Below are positions 1 to 12,600 of a DNA stretch of 64,000 nt, one piece after another. The stretch comes from Oegoconia quadripuncta (lineage: Eukaryota > Arthropoda > Insecta > Lepidoptera > Autostichidae). The DNA lies in the NCBI GenBank assembly GCA_949316235.1, contig OX438748.1, positions 36,114,036 through 36,178,035 on the forward strand. The letters are read 5' to 3'. Every line of letters begins with the position of its first letter. The stretch's first letter is position 1. Below the pieces are notes generated by a model. It was not told the DNA's origin. It ran no database searches and was given only the letters and a program-made list of their open reading frames with translations. The position numbers and the translations under genes are program-made.

Positions 1-94
1 CAAGGAGTAACAGGAGTCGACACAAGTGATACACACCGCGGTTATCAACGCACTGATTTAATGACATATGCATATACAGATATACATATATAAC

Positions 95-220
95 ACTTTC
101 TCTGGATAATCGAAAATTTTTAGATCGAATTCGACTATGGTTCCTTAGGGAACATTGTTCGTAATCAAGAGTGGCGTCTCCAGTTATTTACACGAATTCA
201 AAGTCATCCTGTATTGTGTC
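95..220 (+). repeat. Fold-back MITE family 1, partial copy
   Basis: This stretch matches the right half of a repeat seen more completely near 5.1, 17.2 and 20.1 kb. Shared landmarks are the ATCGAAAATTTTT box, GAATTCGACTATGGTTCCT, and the ACACGAATTCAAA end. The left half is missing. Confidence 0.6.
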
Positions 221-1699
221 CCATAAAAAATGTTTGTTTAAAAAGCTATGTAAATTGTACCCTTATTAGCGTCCGGGCGGCGGCGGCGATCCGATATAAA
301 CTTGGTGGACATAATAAGTGATGCTGGACTGCAGGGATAGACAACGGAACCTTATAGTACTCTGATAATTTGCCAATTTTTCGTTCTTCATTTAGTATGG
401 TATTAGTAATTTAATTTTAATTTTAGCAATAAATAGGTACACCGGGATCCGTGCTTACTTAACTAAATACACAGCTAACTGCAACTATTTGTTATCCCGT
501 GAGATTCCCACGACTTCCACCGACATATTACCTACATTACTAAAGCCACAGAACAAATAATAACAGGCAGTAAGCCATCTTCATACTTCTCACGAACACA
601 CGCGCAACTTATGTGCACTCCATGTGACTGTCCATCGACATTACGCATCTGCATCCAGGGAATATATTCGTTAACATTACTATGTGCGTTATGTCAAACT
701 GCAATGATCCGTGATACGTATTCTATTTTGACAACGCACATGATACCTACGTCGCAAGATTACTTAAATATTTTTTCTTAATGCGATTGCCCCATTAGAC
801 TTCAAACATTCCACTGAGTCGCCTCCCGTCACAATAAGGGAATGCTTGGCTTAGAGCACGACGCAGGGCCCCGCGCCGGTGGCCGCACATTTATGACACA
901 ATATGAGTTAAGCCAAAGGCTACACAGGTTATTCAGCAGAAAAACAAATGATTAATAATTTAGTGCATGCGGAGTACATAATAACAAGGTATAACTATAT
1001 AATCTTCAGATTTAATGTTGGGTCGATCTTCAAAAAGGCTATCAGCCAAGACTTCTTGACAAACCATAGTTAATCTTAGATCAGTTAACTCAAGATCACG
1101 GTGTAGTTGACTTACTGTTTATGTCATGTAGTGTGTTGTGTTGACTGTACCTCGCCAATGGCCTCCCGCAAACAATGACCGGCATTAGCGTCGACCCGCT
1201 GAATATTGCCGCCGTGCTGTACTGCGCTTTATGCTCCCGTGTGAAATCGCATAGCTCATTCACTATAATTAATTACATTAGTGACGTGAATCGACATGAA
1301 CCTTTTATTTCATTGATTTCTATCTTGAGAACGGGTTCTGATTTCTTTAATTTTATTTTGTTAAAAAGACTTGTATTTATATCTGCTTCATTACCGACCG
1401 GCCCCGATTTTCCACATGAGTGAGACAACATTTAAAATTATCAAGTTCTTGTTCGCTCTATGAACTTTAGGTTTGTTTGAAGCAAAGGAACAGGTGTGGG
1501 CACACATACTGACGCACTGATACGGTTCCTGTCGGGTAGGCCACGGTTACAGTCGTTGATTTTTTGGTGTTTATATAAAGAAATGAATTAGAATGTGAGG
1601 CATAAGTGAAGGAGTACCTGGCATAAGAGAGCTTAATCTGTCCAGTAGCGCCCTCATTGAATAAATTAAGAATTCTTTCTAAATACAACATAAATTTAA
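221..1699. other. Intergenic stretch without recognisable gene
   Basis: No open frame here shows conserved protein motifs. The 82-codon frame at 1175-1423 and the 74-codon frame at 1467-1691 have low-complexity translations and no recognisable domain. I see no clear repeat. Confidence 0.5.
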
Positions 1700-1898
1700 A
1701 ATATTGTTCTGATCTGCACTCGAGAAGCCTTAAAGCTAATTTAATTATAAATAATGCCTAACTAGCTTTAATTACGGTTAGTGTCGTGAATTTGACATTA
1801 TTGTTTTTTTTTATAATCTTGAATTCTGGAAAATAACCCGCATCACAACTATTTATAATTAGCTTTTAAGCTTCCCGAGTGCAGGTCAGAGCAATATT
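1700..1898. repeat. Fold-back element (MITE-like)
   Basis: Two arms of about 50 bp form an imperfect inverted repeat. The left arm reads ATATTGTTCTGATCTGCAC and the right arm ends GTGCAGGTCAGAGCAATAT. About 100 bp of AT-rich spacer lies between them. It could be a short MITE; no coding capacity. Confidence 0.65.
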
Positions 1899-3689
1899 TT
1901 TTTGTTTATTCTGTGTTTAATAAGAAATCTTAATTTATACAACGTGGGAGCCACTGGATGAAATAAACCCTGTTATTTTTTTTTTCTACAACAGCAGTAT
2001 AATTACAATGTTACCACCAGCTCCAAACGCTGCGTTTATCTGCGGTGTGGTGAGATCACTATGCATTCAACACATTATTATATATGTATTATTTTTTTTC
2101 TACAACAGTAGTATAATGCAGCATTTACTATAGGATTCAGTCGATCAACTGTAAACATAAAAGTTATTGGTTCAAGTTGAACCAATAATTAAGAGATGTT
2201 CATCGTTTGATGTTCGCCCTTATTGTAGCCCCGACTCTCAAATCCATTACATTTCCGATGCTCCTTTCAATTTATTCTAATCAATTCTCATTCGGCTGAA
2301 AAAAATTCATTGAAATGACATTCGTCCCTCGGAAGGTGTGTCGGTGACACAAACAGCTCTGCGCATTGGGGCGGGGAGGGGGGACGGGGGGGACGGGGGG
2401 GGACGGGGGGGGCAAGGGCACAAATCGCTGGATAAACTTAATATCGTCGGCTAACTGAGGGGAGGAAGGGAGGGAACGACAAACATCTGCAGCTTTTATT
2501 GCGATGATCGTGTATTGATTCCACTTATAAGCCGCCGGCACGCGGCCGGGCTGTTCCCATCGCCTACTTGAGCACCTAGCGAGCGAATCATTCGAAAGAT
2601 ATATATCACTGATGTCTTACTGTATCTTGCTGTGGAGAAATGCCGCGGATATAAATACAATCTTAATTTTACAGAAACAACCTTTCGCGATATTTATCAA
2701 TTGAGACCTGCTCCTGAGTGTTGAGTGTCAGTTAGAGTTAAGTTTAAAGAGTATAATATACTTTACTACCTTTTCGTCATAGTCCATTTTTGATACGTAA
2801 AAATAGCATCATTTAGGAAAAATTGTGATAAAAATGATGTCAATACAAGAAACAAAGATAGGCTTGCAAGTCATGAAAGCAGACTCCGCAAAATCAGTAA
2901 TTCATTCAGAGGGCTACGCATACGCTTTTTTAATAAGGTTCCCATTGATGTACTAATCCTTCCTTTCAATAAATTCAATGATTGTATAAATCAGAAACTT
3001 ATTAACACACTTTGCAGGACAGTACGGTTATACTATTATTTAAACTATTTAAGTATATTTATTTAAATATTATACTATTTAAATATTGTATAATTTATGC
3101 TGTTGATTCTGTAAGAATAAATAAAATAAAAAATAAAATAAAATACCAGGGGTTGATCTGGTTAATAAACCGGCAGAACGGCAATTGCCGTAAGTAATAG
3201 TAATGGGTTGAAAGCCACTACGGGTATCACATACCAGGACCATGAATATCATCATAGTCACATTTAAGAAATGTTAGTTTGTTTGGATATCTCGCTCACA
3301 CATAAATGTATGTCGCGCACAGTGACGTACGGGTATTGCCGTCGCATTTACTATGGCGCACCTAAGTACTACGGTTATTCCAGTAGGTACAAACACGCCA
3401 ACGTATTTAATTCCAGTGTTGTGTGCTAGTACAGGTGCTGTTGCCGTAAATAAATAATAAATAAAAGGTATATTCATCAAAAAAAGACTGGTCTAGCCGT
3501 ACCGGCAACACTCAAGACCGAAACTTTAGGTAATGCTGTTAGTACTTCTTAAATTATTATAGTTTTGACAGATTATAGCTAGTACGGCTATAGATGTGTT
3601 GTAATTTTGTTTGGAAACAGTGACATTCTATAAAAATTTTAATGTGTACTACCGCCCTGCAAAGTGTTAAGAAAGCATATTATAAAATG
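1899..3689. other. Intergenic DNA, AT-rich, with one G-run island
   Basis: No gene recognised. At 2366-2412 several G runs of five to eight are separated by GAC (G-quadruplex-like). At 3040-3150 the sequence is almost pure A/T with repeated ATTTAAA and AATAAA words. The short open frames here have no recognisable domain. Confidence 0.45.
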
Positions 3690-3900
3690 TCAGACTATTT
3701 GGATGATAATCAACCATGGACGTAACCAGCTCGCTCGCATGCCAGGCTACTTCTCTAATATAAAAACCAGTTTTTAAAAGAGCAACCGCTCGAGTTTCTT
3801 GCTTGTTCTTCTCAGGGGAAAATTACATTTTGAACAAGCAGTAGGCAAAAAAATATAAAATCTAAAAGCATTTTTGACTTTGACTTATTAGTTTATTCTT
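3690..3900 (+). repeat. Dispersed repeat, LINE 3'-end-like (family L)
   Basis: It shares CAGCTCGC(T)CGCATGCCAGGCTA, AAGAGCAAC..CTCGAGTT..TTGCT and TTGAACAAGCAGTA with copies at 37.5-37.8 kb (opposite strand), 4.9 kb and 58.85 kb. It ends in TTTTTGACTTTGACTTATT. It has no open frame; I infer the 3' tail of a non-LTR element. Confidence 0.55.
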
Positions 3901-4147
3901 AACATGTCGTACTTTGGGGCCAATCGGTTTGTCCGAGATAGTAATTATAATGAAAATAAAATTATAGACCAAATCCTGCCCGCGGTGCCGCTAGCGTGAA
4001 GTATCCTAATTAGTCTTAGCTTAATAACACTTAACACCATTCTGTCGCTTTGAACGTCAACGGCATGAAAGTGACAGTATATTTAAGGAGCTCTTAAAAT
4101 TAGGAAGCGTAAACATTGAGATCATCCATAACCGCAATTTGACTGCC

Positions 4148-4440
4148 TCCGTAGGGTTTACGAATCAGAGGTCGCGGGTTCGAGCCTCATGTTTAGTACT
4201 CGTTTTGGTTGGTGGTAGGGCATTTTAATTGCCCGCCTGGATAGCCACCGCCATTTTATCTAAGTCTGCCGCCAAACAGCAATGTTAATAGCATTGTTAT
4301 GTTCCAGTTGTCAGAGATACGATAGCCAGTCCCCCAAATAAGATGGCGTTACCGGGTCAGTACGCTTCCACGTTCGGCCTCATCTTCACTTAACATCAGG
4401 TGTGATTGAGTTCAAATGCTAACCCGTTGTGCATAAAAAT
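4148..4440 (+). repeat. tRNA-headed SINE, family A, near-complete
   Basis: The head carries a B-box-like GGTCGCGGGTTCGAGCC. The body follows in the order shared by other copies: TTGGTTGGTGGTAGGGCATTT, GCCGCCAAACAGCAATGTTA, CAGTCCCCCAAATAAGATGG, CTTCACTTAACATCAGGTGTG, and GCATAAAAA at the end. Sister copies lie at 6.5, 12.3, 51.3 and 53.7 kb. Confidence 0.8.
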
Positions 4441-4599
4441 ATCAATTCCACTCGTTAGAACTTAACTTACCGTAAGTTCACTTCAACGAGTAGTTCTCCC
4501 TTTACCTACTTCCGAGTGAGCCATAGAATGAGCAATGAAGATCACTTTGCCGAAAAGATATACATCAATTTTCTTTTCAGTAGGTACTGATGATAATAC

Positions 4600-4770
4600 A
4601 CTTTGTGCAAACCTTCCATTCACCGCACATATCCCCCCCCTCCGCCTCCCCCTGCCCCTCCCTCGCCCGCGTTATTGAGTTACCCGAAGCAATAAAATCT
4701 CTCCGCTTTTGTAACGGATATAACCCGTGCCATCTGACGTGGGGGGCGGGGGGCGGGGGGGTGATGTTGG
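4600..4770. other. GC-rich island with C- and G-runs
   Basis: C-runs (CCCCCCCC, 4631-4638) are followed about 110 bp later by G-runs (GGGGGGCGGGGGGCGGGGGGG), flanking a TAAAATC-containing core. It contrasts with the AT-rich surroundings. No protein signal; regulatory function is only a guess. Confidence 0.35.
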
Positions 4771-4904
4771 CTGATACAAGCCTATTGTTTGAGCTCTGAC
4801 ACCTTGCAGCTTGTATTACGTTGATAATTTTAAATGTTTGTCGAGTAACACTTATACGGTATTTTTGGCTTAATAAATAAGTTTACAAACACTCATGATG
4901 TCGC

Positions 4905-4990
4905 AAGAACATCCCCTCGAGTGTGTTGTTTATTCTTCTCGGGGGAAAATCGCCTGTTGAACAAGCAGTAGCTTTAAAAACGTAAATTCT
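4905..4990 (+). repeat. Family L fragment
   Basis: It has CTCGAGTGTGTTGTTTATTC, then GGGGGAAAAT and TTGAACAAGCAGTAG, matching the 3.7-kb copy. Confidence 0.5.
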
Positions 4991-5079
4991 GACTATTTTA
5001 AGTGTAGCCTGCGTACCTACTATAAAGTATTTTTTAACTTAACTTTGACAAGACGCGACTTAGAAGCAATAAAACCTTA

Positions 5080-5390
5080 TGTATACAGGGTGAAATTTAA
5101 TTCACCTCATTCCTGTTTACTCCTGATTACGAACAACTTTCCACTAGGAACCATAGCTGAATGGAAAGTTGTTCGTAATCCGGATTCGAGTCACCAGCTG
5201 AAAATAGTTGTACCTACTTCCATACTAAAGTTGGTTTCAGACTGGTTTCAGACTGGTTTCAGACTGGTTTACTTTGTATGAGTAATCGACAATTTTTGGA
5301 TCGAATTCGACTGTTTCCTTGCGGAAGGTTGTTCGTAATAAAGAGTAGCGTCACCAATTAATGAATTACACGAATACAAATTCACACTTT
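5080..5390 (+). repeat. Fold-back MITE family 1, full copy
   Basis: It begins ACAGGGTGAAATTTAATTC and ends ACACGAATACAAATTCACAC, a short terminal inverted repeat. Inside, GATTACGAACAACTTTCCAC and GGAAGGTTGTTCGTAATAAA are themselves inverted, so most of the element folds back. It also holds an 11-bp tandem triplication (GGTTTCAGACT) near 5234-5270. Confidence 0.75.
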
Positions 5391-5394
5391 AATA

Positions 5395-5515
5395 AGATAG
5401 CCACTCCCCTAAATAAGATAGGGTTTTCGTTTCAGTACGCTTCCACCTTCGACCTCATCTTCACTTAACATCAGGTGTAATTGAGGTTAAGTGCCAACCC
5501 GTTGTGCAAAAAAAG
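5395..5515 (+). repeat. SINE family A, 3' fragment
   Basis: Matches the tail of family A (CCCCTAAATAAGATAGG, then CTTCACTTAACATCAGGTGT, then CCCGTTGTGCA). The tRNA-like head is missing, and it abuts the MITE just upstream. Confidence 0.7.
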
Positions 5516-5844
5516 AAATTTACATCAAACAATTTTTTTTAATCTATTTGGTATACAAAAAATATTCACTCGAGGTCGTCGCAATTTCTAGAATTTTTAA
5601 ATTTACTCGCTCATTCACAACGCCTTAAACCACAGATAATAATGAGCACACAGGATTAGTCCTTACCAGACTTATCTTGAAAATTGGTAAAAAGATTAAA
5701 AATTACCCGAACGGAAAACCAGTATAGCAATCAGAAAGTATCTGTTAAGGTACCCACTTACGGTTATCTGTTGTGGAGAGGTTTACATGTAATTACCGCG
5801 GAGACAATGATTATACAGTGACGCCACACGGATCACACCGGGCG

Positions 5845-5897
5845 AGCGGGGGGAGGGGGAGGGGGAGGGGGAGGGGGAGGGGGAGGAGGAGGGGGGA
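5845..5897. repeat. (GGGGGA)n purine microsatellite
   Basis: About eight units of GGGGGA with small variants, all purine on the plus strand. This sequence can form triplex or quadruplex structures. Confidence 0.8.
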
Positions 5898-6499
5898 TCG
5901 CAATCAAAGAGGATGTCCGCTGATCCGAAAAGTTCTCATTTACAGCTCGTAAAAATGTTACCATTGTTTGGGTGGAGTTTAGTAGTCGGTTTGAGGAAGA
6001 GGAAAATGCCTTAATAGGACTAAGAAAACTTTAGAGTTCCACCATCCACCTCCTGGGTCCATCATCAGACCCTCGACACCAAGTGTAATATGTTGGACTC
6101 AAGAGGAATCATATAAGCCCACACTCGAAGGGTTTATTAGTAACCACTGAAGACTTCCACACCACCATCAACCTCCTGGCTCCTTCATCCATCAGCTCCA
6201 AGATACCAAATTATAGAATCCTTATCCGAACTTCCGAACTACATAGGTATACATCCAGTGGCGGTACTTTGATGTAAGCCTATATAACCCAGCCTGCCTT
6301 TCCCTTAAAAAAACAACTTCAAACTTAATGTTTAAACAGTACAGGAATTACAAATGACCTTACAGATTGAACATATAGGCAACAAGATGTATTCAGCTTC
6401 AGTAACTCTGTAAAAACCACAAATCATTCACCAAATATTACTCGGGCTTGCCCTACTCTGAGACCCTAAACATGCCAATGTATACATCAGTATTTTTTA
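5898..6499. other. Intergenic, nothing recognised
   Basis: No conserved open frame. A loose duplication of a CCACCATC(C)ACCTCCTGG(G/C)TCC phrase occurs at about 6040 and 6160. Confidence 0.4.
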
Positions 6500-6845
6500 A
6501 AATTTTTTTTATGCACAACCGGTTTGTACTTGACGTCAATCACGCCTGATGATAAGTGAACATGAGGTCGAAGGTGAAAGCGTATTGACCCGGAAACCCC
6601 AACACATTTGGGGGACTGGCTATCTTATCTCTGACAACCGGAACACAACAATGCTATTAACATTGCTGCTTGGCGGCAGATTTAGATAAGATGGTGGTAG
6701 CTAGCCAGGCGGACATTTAAAATGCCCTACCACCAACCAAACCGAGTACTTAAACATGTACCCCGCTGGGGATCGCACCCGCGACCTCCGAATCGTAAAC
6801 CCAATGTTGTTTACATTGAGCCACGGAGGCGGTATCATTTCGATA
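6500..6845 (-). repeat. SINE family A, near-complete, minus strand
   Basis: Read on the minus strand it gives a tRNA-like head (GCCTCCGTGGCTCAATGTAA, with an A-box-like GTGGCTCAATG), then a B-box-like GGTCGCGGGTGCGATCCC, then the GGTGGTAGGGCATTTTAAAT body and the tail at 6510-6600. Confidence 0.8.
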
Positions 6846-7214
6846 CGACAATTCGAAGCAGGTTAAAATTGACTTCCAAGATTTGTTACTTACAAGTGGA
6901 TCAACCAGCCAAGCGCGTGTCGGGCCAGGCCTAGCTCCATAATTGCCTTCACAATTTGCGGACTTAACCGATTTTGATACAACATATCTAAGAATCTTTC
7001 AAATTAAAAAAATACATCCCGGTACACCACGGTCAAACATATCCCGGTACACCACGGTCAAACTTATAACAGCTCTCTTTTTGCGTCGGGGGTCAAAACA
7101 TGCAACCGTAATTATCTGTAATTACCTACATACAGATATAACAAAACGTCAGTTTGTGGAACAACTCTTTACTTTCATAAACATTACAAACTGGATCAAA
7201 CAAATGAGGAGATA
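6846..7214. other. Intergenic with a short duplication
   Basis: At 7015-7063 a 24-bp phrase containing CCCGGTACACCACGGTCAAAC occurs twice in tandem. Nothing else recognised. Confidence 0.4.
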
Positions 7215-7430
7215 ATTAAAGCGGTGAGACAATGCGTCTGTCACGCGCAGGCGGTGACGAGCGGTCGGGGTTCGCTCCCGGACCCGCACCATTGTCATTG
7301 TACACCCCCTCCCCCCCTCCCCCTGCCGTCGGTCACGTCAGTCAGTCAGTCGCACTCTCCGTAACGCACAAACGGAATAATACCTGTTGTGCTCTCAGTG
7401 ATGGGGTTAATTTGTGATCATCCTACTTGA
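7215..7430. other. GC-rich island
   Basis: The island is rich in CpG, with a C-run block (CCCCCTCCCCCCCTCCCCC) near 7305. Its open frame is low-complexity. Candidate non-coding regulatory patch only. Confidence 0.3.
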
Positions 7431-7871
7431 ATGTTTCTGATAGCTTATATCCTATACTTAGGTAGGTACTGAGAAGATTAGGTATATATAATGGACCTTC
7501 CTGTAATTTTAGTATTGCCAGCGCAAATGGAAAAATATTTGGATTTCTTTTGCAGCAAGAACTCACTTTCATAGTCAGTCTGCGAAACTATAATATTAGG
7601 ATCTCGAAGTCGATATCCTTCGATAGGTAGGATAGGTATTTATACTGTGACCATGTGCCTCATCTTTGGCTACATCGTCACTCTCCAACAGGTGAAATTT
7701 TATGAGGTGAGGTTCTTCTTCAGTTTTCTGCCAATGAAACGTATCATTGGATTCCGTATTGTTTATGCAACGGTATAAAATCAAACTGTGTGCTGGGTGA
7801 CAGCGTATGTGCCATGGACTCGCTCCGCTCCAGCCTGTTTCCGAAGGGTTTTTATAAATGCCGGCACATAT

Positions 7872-8152
7872 TTTGACGACCTGTTTGGTGTAGTGGTTAG
7901 AAATTCTGCTGCTGTAACAAAAGGTCGCGGGTTCGAATCCCGCTAGGGGCATATGTTTGTATGACGAATACAGACATGTGTTCCCGAGTTATGGATGTTT
8001 TTCATTTATATGTGTATTTATTAACAAAAAAAATTATTTGTATAGTTTTTCAACCATCTGGTATCTATAATACAAGCCTAGTTGCTTAGTGTGGAACTAG
8101 ATGGCTCTGTGTGTATGTGCAAAGATATTTATTATTTATTATTATTATTATA
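7872..8152 (+). repeat. tRNA-headed SINE, family B, full-length
   Basis: The head has an A-box-like TGGTGTAGTGGTTAGAA and a B-box GGTTCGAATCCC. The body runs through CATATGTTTGTATGACGAAT, GAGTTATGGATGTTTTTCAT, GTATCTATAATACAAGCC and TAGTGTGGAACTAGATGGC. It ends in (TTATTA)n. Copies elsewhere: 38.4, 55.3, 58.5 and fragments at 21.8, 28.4 and 49.3 kb. Confidence 0.85.
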
Positions 8153-8640
8153 AAGCCCGTTTTACATAACAAGTCATGAATGATCATCATCAGAAATAGA
8201 GAGAATGATGTCTGCACATTCTTATTCCACCATCAACATTCCATCTCTGGACTACGAGCGCGGGGAGGGTTTCACCCGTACGTCCTCGTTGACATACCGA
8301 ATATTGGCATTAGGCGGTATCATAATGCGCACAGTCAAGATATGGTGTGTCCTTCCTGTGTCACTTTTTCCGCAGTCCTTGAGGTCTTTATTTTCGAACA
8401 TATCGTCACTTTTCATCAGGTGAAATTGTAGTCAAATGTATATTCAGTCAATAATAAAAAACATAATATGGAACTGAGAAAATGTAGTAAAAACGTTCTA
8501 GGTTCGGTTCACTCGGTTACTCTCGTACAACAGCGGCAAAGCAACGAAATATTATTCATTTATCGACTCAGCGCACTGCACGTGGTTGGTTAGTACTCAG
8601 TTCCCGTCACGTGGCATGTGTCAGTAAACCCTTTCATCGG
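8153..8640. other. Intergenic with repeat-like fragment
   Basis: The phrase GTCACTTTTCATCAGGTGAAA (8405-8427) recurs in related form at 7675 and 23.8 kb, so a dispersed element is likely. No gene recognised. Confidence 0.35.
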
Positions 8641-8895
8641 AGACAATATTCTCAGTCGCCGGAACTCGGAACACTTTGTCTCTCTTCCGCGCAGACTAAA
8701 TTAAAGCAAAGGAAACAATCATCCTGGAAAAATGCGTCCCTCATTCACCAATTACAGCCTCATTGGCACTCCCCCCCCCCTGCCGCAGGGGGCGTGGCCC
8801 CCCCTCCGCCGGGGAACAATGGGTAACAGTGTAAGGGGATTACGGGCGGCGCTAAGCGGAGCTAAGTAGATCACGACGGCTCGCTGTAAGGAGAT
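8641..8895. other. GC-rich island
   Basis: CCCCCCCCCCTGCCGCAGG and GGCCCCCCCTCCGCCGGGG flank ATTACAGCCTCATTGGCAC, within otherwise AT-rich DNA. No protein motif. Possible cis-regulatory patch. Confidence 0.3.
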
Positions 8896-10154
8896 ACAAA
8901 CTACTTAAGCAAGAGCTGAATTCTCGCGGATATTATGCAGATATTTACTATAATACATAGTTCTCTCTTAATCTCTTACATCCAATCACTTGATAGGTAT
9001 ATTCATTTACACACATTCACCCAACACTATGCTCAGTAGTTTTTCGGAATGTATCACACATGATGTTAACTGATCCCAAGATAATATTGTAGGCCTGGGC
9101 CCATATTCACCACTCAAATCATAATGCACACACAAACTACATATTATTATTGTGATGATTACTGATGGATAACAAAGATTTTGTATCTCCCAGTTGGCAA
9201 TCAGCAGCTACTAACGTACAGTTGACGCTATAGTACAGATTTAAACCCATTTTAGCGTCAATTATGTCTATCATGTATCATGTTTCTTGGCTTCATATTA
9301 CTGTCTTATAGTTTTTGTTTTATCTTTGAATTTTTCTTGGGACTTTGAGCCACCTTACTTGTGACTATGTCAGCCCCATTGTACCATACAACAATCCTAA
9401 GTATAGGTACATATATCAGTTACAATTTTAAAACATGCTTTAGACTTGTTGTCCACATATGCCGCTCCCATTCCGCCTCTACATTTAGAACATCAGTTAT
9501 GCCAACCTGAATAATTTTTCCTTAGCTCACATATAATACTATTTTTTAGAAAATCGCGTTGATATGCACTTTTTGGTTCTTTATAACATTTTAATTCAGT
9601 AATGATAATAAATTTGGAAAAATCTAAATTTGGAAGAATCTAGTATCTAAGATACAGGCTAGGCCTAGTTTAGATACTAGCATTACTTACGATAATTAGA
9701 AAGTACACTACTAATTAAATAAGTTCACAGTTTAAGTGGTCGCATCAATTTCTCATGCATGATAAAAATAAAAAAAAAATAAAAAAAATGATTTGGTATC
9801 TGTCCTTGACATCCAAATATCCAATGAGAACATTAACAGAACAGTAACAGTGAAGACAAATGTCATTTTTTGTCTTTTACGTTTTCGTAAAAATTTATCG
9901 TTCAGACAACAGCGGTTTTGTTTTCTTAGCCAAAATGGTTTTTGACAACACGTATTCAGTGTATCTAACAATTCAATTGTTAATTATTTGATCGAGAGCG
10001 ACTCTTAAGACTGTATTTGGTTGCGAGATGCTGTCTTCTCAAATGTAAAGGTGTAATACAAAGTTCATTTTCCATCACATGAATGGGAGTAGATTTATTA
10101 TATCCACCGATTATGCGCATAACTTGATAGCATTGTAGTGTATGTGTTCCGTTT
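8896..10154. other. Intergenic, mostly unrecognised
   Basis: No gene seen. A palindrome at 9640-9680 has perfect arms CTAGTATCTAA / TTAGATACTAG around AGGCTAGGCCTAG. The 72-codon minus frame at 9753-9971 has no domain I recognise. Confidence 0.4.
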
Positions 10155-10290
10155 GACAGAGATAAGATATCCAGTCCCCCAAATAAGATGGGGTTTCCGG
10201 GTTAGTACGATTCCACCTACGGCCTCATCTTCACTTAACATCAGGTGTGATTGAGGTCTAGTGCTAACCCATTATGCATAAAAAAAATCA
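10155..10290 (+). repeat. SINE family A, 3' fragment
   Basis: It begins at GATAAGATATCCAGTCCCCC and runs through CTTCACTTAACATCAGGTGT to CCCATTATGCATAAAAAAA, the family A tail. Confidence 0.75.
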
Positions 10291-10319
10291 TGTTATACAA
10301 CCGATCTGACTCTATTGAC

Positions 10320-10690
10320 AAAATAATTCCCGACTCGTCGTCAGCTAGTTTGCGGCCCCGGCGTTGCGCATTGTGAGGGTCATTACTCATTGTGATAAAA
10401 GAGCGCTTTTTAATCCACACCAAGTGAAAGCGCACTATTTGCAAGGCACTTAATGCTCAATTATAAAGTGCTCTGAGCTCGCGTGTAAGTGCGGGTATAA
10501 TACCCCCTCCCCCCGCCCCCGGCCCGCGCCCCTCGCCGTTCCGAATTTTGCCAAATTAATCTTTCTTCAAACACTCCAGTTCTTTGTGCAGCGATCGGCG
10601 GAGGAGCAAATTTAATCTTGCGCTGAACCGAACTCATCCACGCACCGGAGGGGGAGCTGAAGGGGGGGGGGGGGGTGCAATACAAAGTTG
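10320..10690. other. GC-rich island with homopolymer runs
   Basis: CCCCCTCCCCCCGCCCCC near 10502, and a run of about 14 G near 10662-10675, bracket TAATCTTTCTTCAAACAC. The overlapping open frames on both strands are compositional artefacts. Confidence 0.3.
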
Positions 10691-12284
10691 TATGTAACAG
10701 TAATTGAATCGATTACAGTGAACTTGACCAGCGGTTTCGATAATTTTGTTGAAGTTAAGGGAAAGCGAGATCTGATCGCTTTGGTATACAAACCAAATCT
10801 TTATTATTTTATAAACATACAGTTTAAAAACTTTAGCAAGTTTATCAAAGATTTAGACCCTCAAAGATTAAACATTTACAGTTTAAGTGTATCCGAACGA
10901 CTCTCCCGCATGACTCTACCATATAACACATAAACACACACATACGAACACACACTCAAGGTTAGCTTGTATATTTATGTTTGTACACCATGGATCTTTG
11001 AAATGTAATCACCATCTTGGGTACATTTCATTATGTACTTCTGCTCAAATTATTTGCCAACTTAGTATGAACAGTCTATTCTCGAGAGGCGGGCCTGATG
11101 CCTCGCAACACAGGCCTATGCCTATGCTTATGCCTAGGTGCAAGCATTAGCTCCCACAAATTTCATGTTACAATACTTAGGCATATTTTATAGATGAGAC
11201 CAACCACTGTATACTACTTACTTTGTCTGATTCAGGAGAAAATAAACGACTAATTATTTATTTATATGAAGTTCTAATGGAGAGTCAAGTCTGGAACTCT
11301 TTCATTATCCACATTTGACCAAAATCTTCTATATATACTCGGTTTTTGTAAAGCTTAGTTTTATAATCCATGTTTGGTTGCTTTATATGCAACTTTATTT
11401 AATCTTATTTATAAAGATACTTTTTAAACTCGGCACTAACGTACCTAATGTAAAGCCGTCGCATTTTATTAAACCATCGGTAGTGTCGGGTGGTTTCGGC
11501 ACGTACATAGAATAGAACCAAACCGTCTCTTCCCGTGGTTGTCGTCAAAGGCGAGTAAGGGGACTTTGCGTGAAAAAACATTTATAGCCTATCACGTTTT
11601 AACGGCGATGGGCTCGCCCCTCGCGAGTGCATTTCTGTAAATTTCAAAATGTGAACCTTAGATGTTGTTTCAAGCATTAAACTTATACCCAAACGCTTGG
11701 GACAAATACCAAATACCCTATATTTGGGACATCTCTGAACACCCCATTTGGGATAAAGGTTGTGAAGTTATGTATGTACATATCTTTAGACTTGAAATAA
11801 ATAAGGCAAAATAACATGCTAAATATAGTTGTAACATATTTATTACATTATTAACAGCATTTTGTTTGAGGAATTCTGATAACTGTGTGTATACAGTTTT
11901 ACTTCGCACTAAATCAGACTTGCATAAAGGTTTGAATACTTCTTTACCAAGGTCTTGATGATACTATCTCTACTCATATAATTGATAAAAGTTCCTTTTC
12001 ACTTGTGTCCGAATCATTGAAATATACCTATATGTCGTCAGCATACGAGTAAGTTAGTCATTGGACTGACCGTAGGCGGGCGGATCGTACTGTATGCCTC
12101 ACCGCTTTAACTAAATACTGTGCTGTCCAGCATTTAAATTATGTAACTTTGTATCGTTAACGGTAACGTTGAAGAATGAGAAAACGACAAGTTGCCGAGC
12201 GCGCGATGAGCCAACCACATCAGTAATTAATCGATGACTGAGATCTAGGCAGTGCATTTTCCTATAATGTAAAAAATTTAACCG
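10691..12284. other. Intergenic, nothing recognised
   Basis: AT-rich. Open frames at 10688-10933, 11315-11515 and 11718-11909 (minus) show no domains. The word GGGACATCTCTGAACACCCC at about 11727 recurs in variant form near 21215, so an old repeat is likely. Confidence 0.35.
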
Positions 12285-12600
12285 TAGCTCAATGTAATCA
12301 ACATAGGGTTTACTAATCGGAGGTCGCGGATTCAATTCCAGCGGGTTACATATTTAGTACTGAGTTTGGTTGGTGGTAGGGCATTTTAAATGTCAGCCTG
12401 GCTAGCTACCACCATCTTAGCTAAGTCTGCCGCCAAACAGCAATGTTAATAGCATTGTTGTGTTCCAGTTATCAGAGATACGATAGCCAGTTCCCCAAAT
12501 AAGATGGGGTTTCCGGGTCAGTACACTTCCACCTTCGGCCCCATCTTCACTTAACTGTGATTGAGATTAAGTGGTAACCCGTAGTGCATAAAAAAAAACA
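12285..12600 (+). repeat. SINE family A, near-complete
   Basis: The head has GTAGCTCAATGTAATCAACA and GGTCGCGGATTCAATTCC. The shared body and tail follow, ending GTGCATAAAAAAAA. Confidence 0.8.

Noticed and set aside
7596..7952. 118-codon minus frame beginning MPLAGFEPATFCYS
   Set aside because: This is the well-known artefact of reading a tRNA-headed SINE B-box in reverse. It overlaps the SINE at 7.87 kb and has no protein domain.
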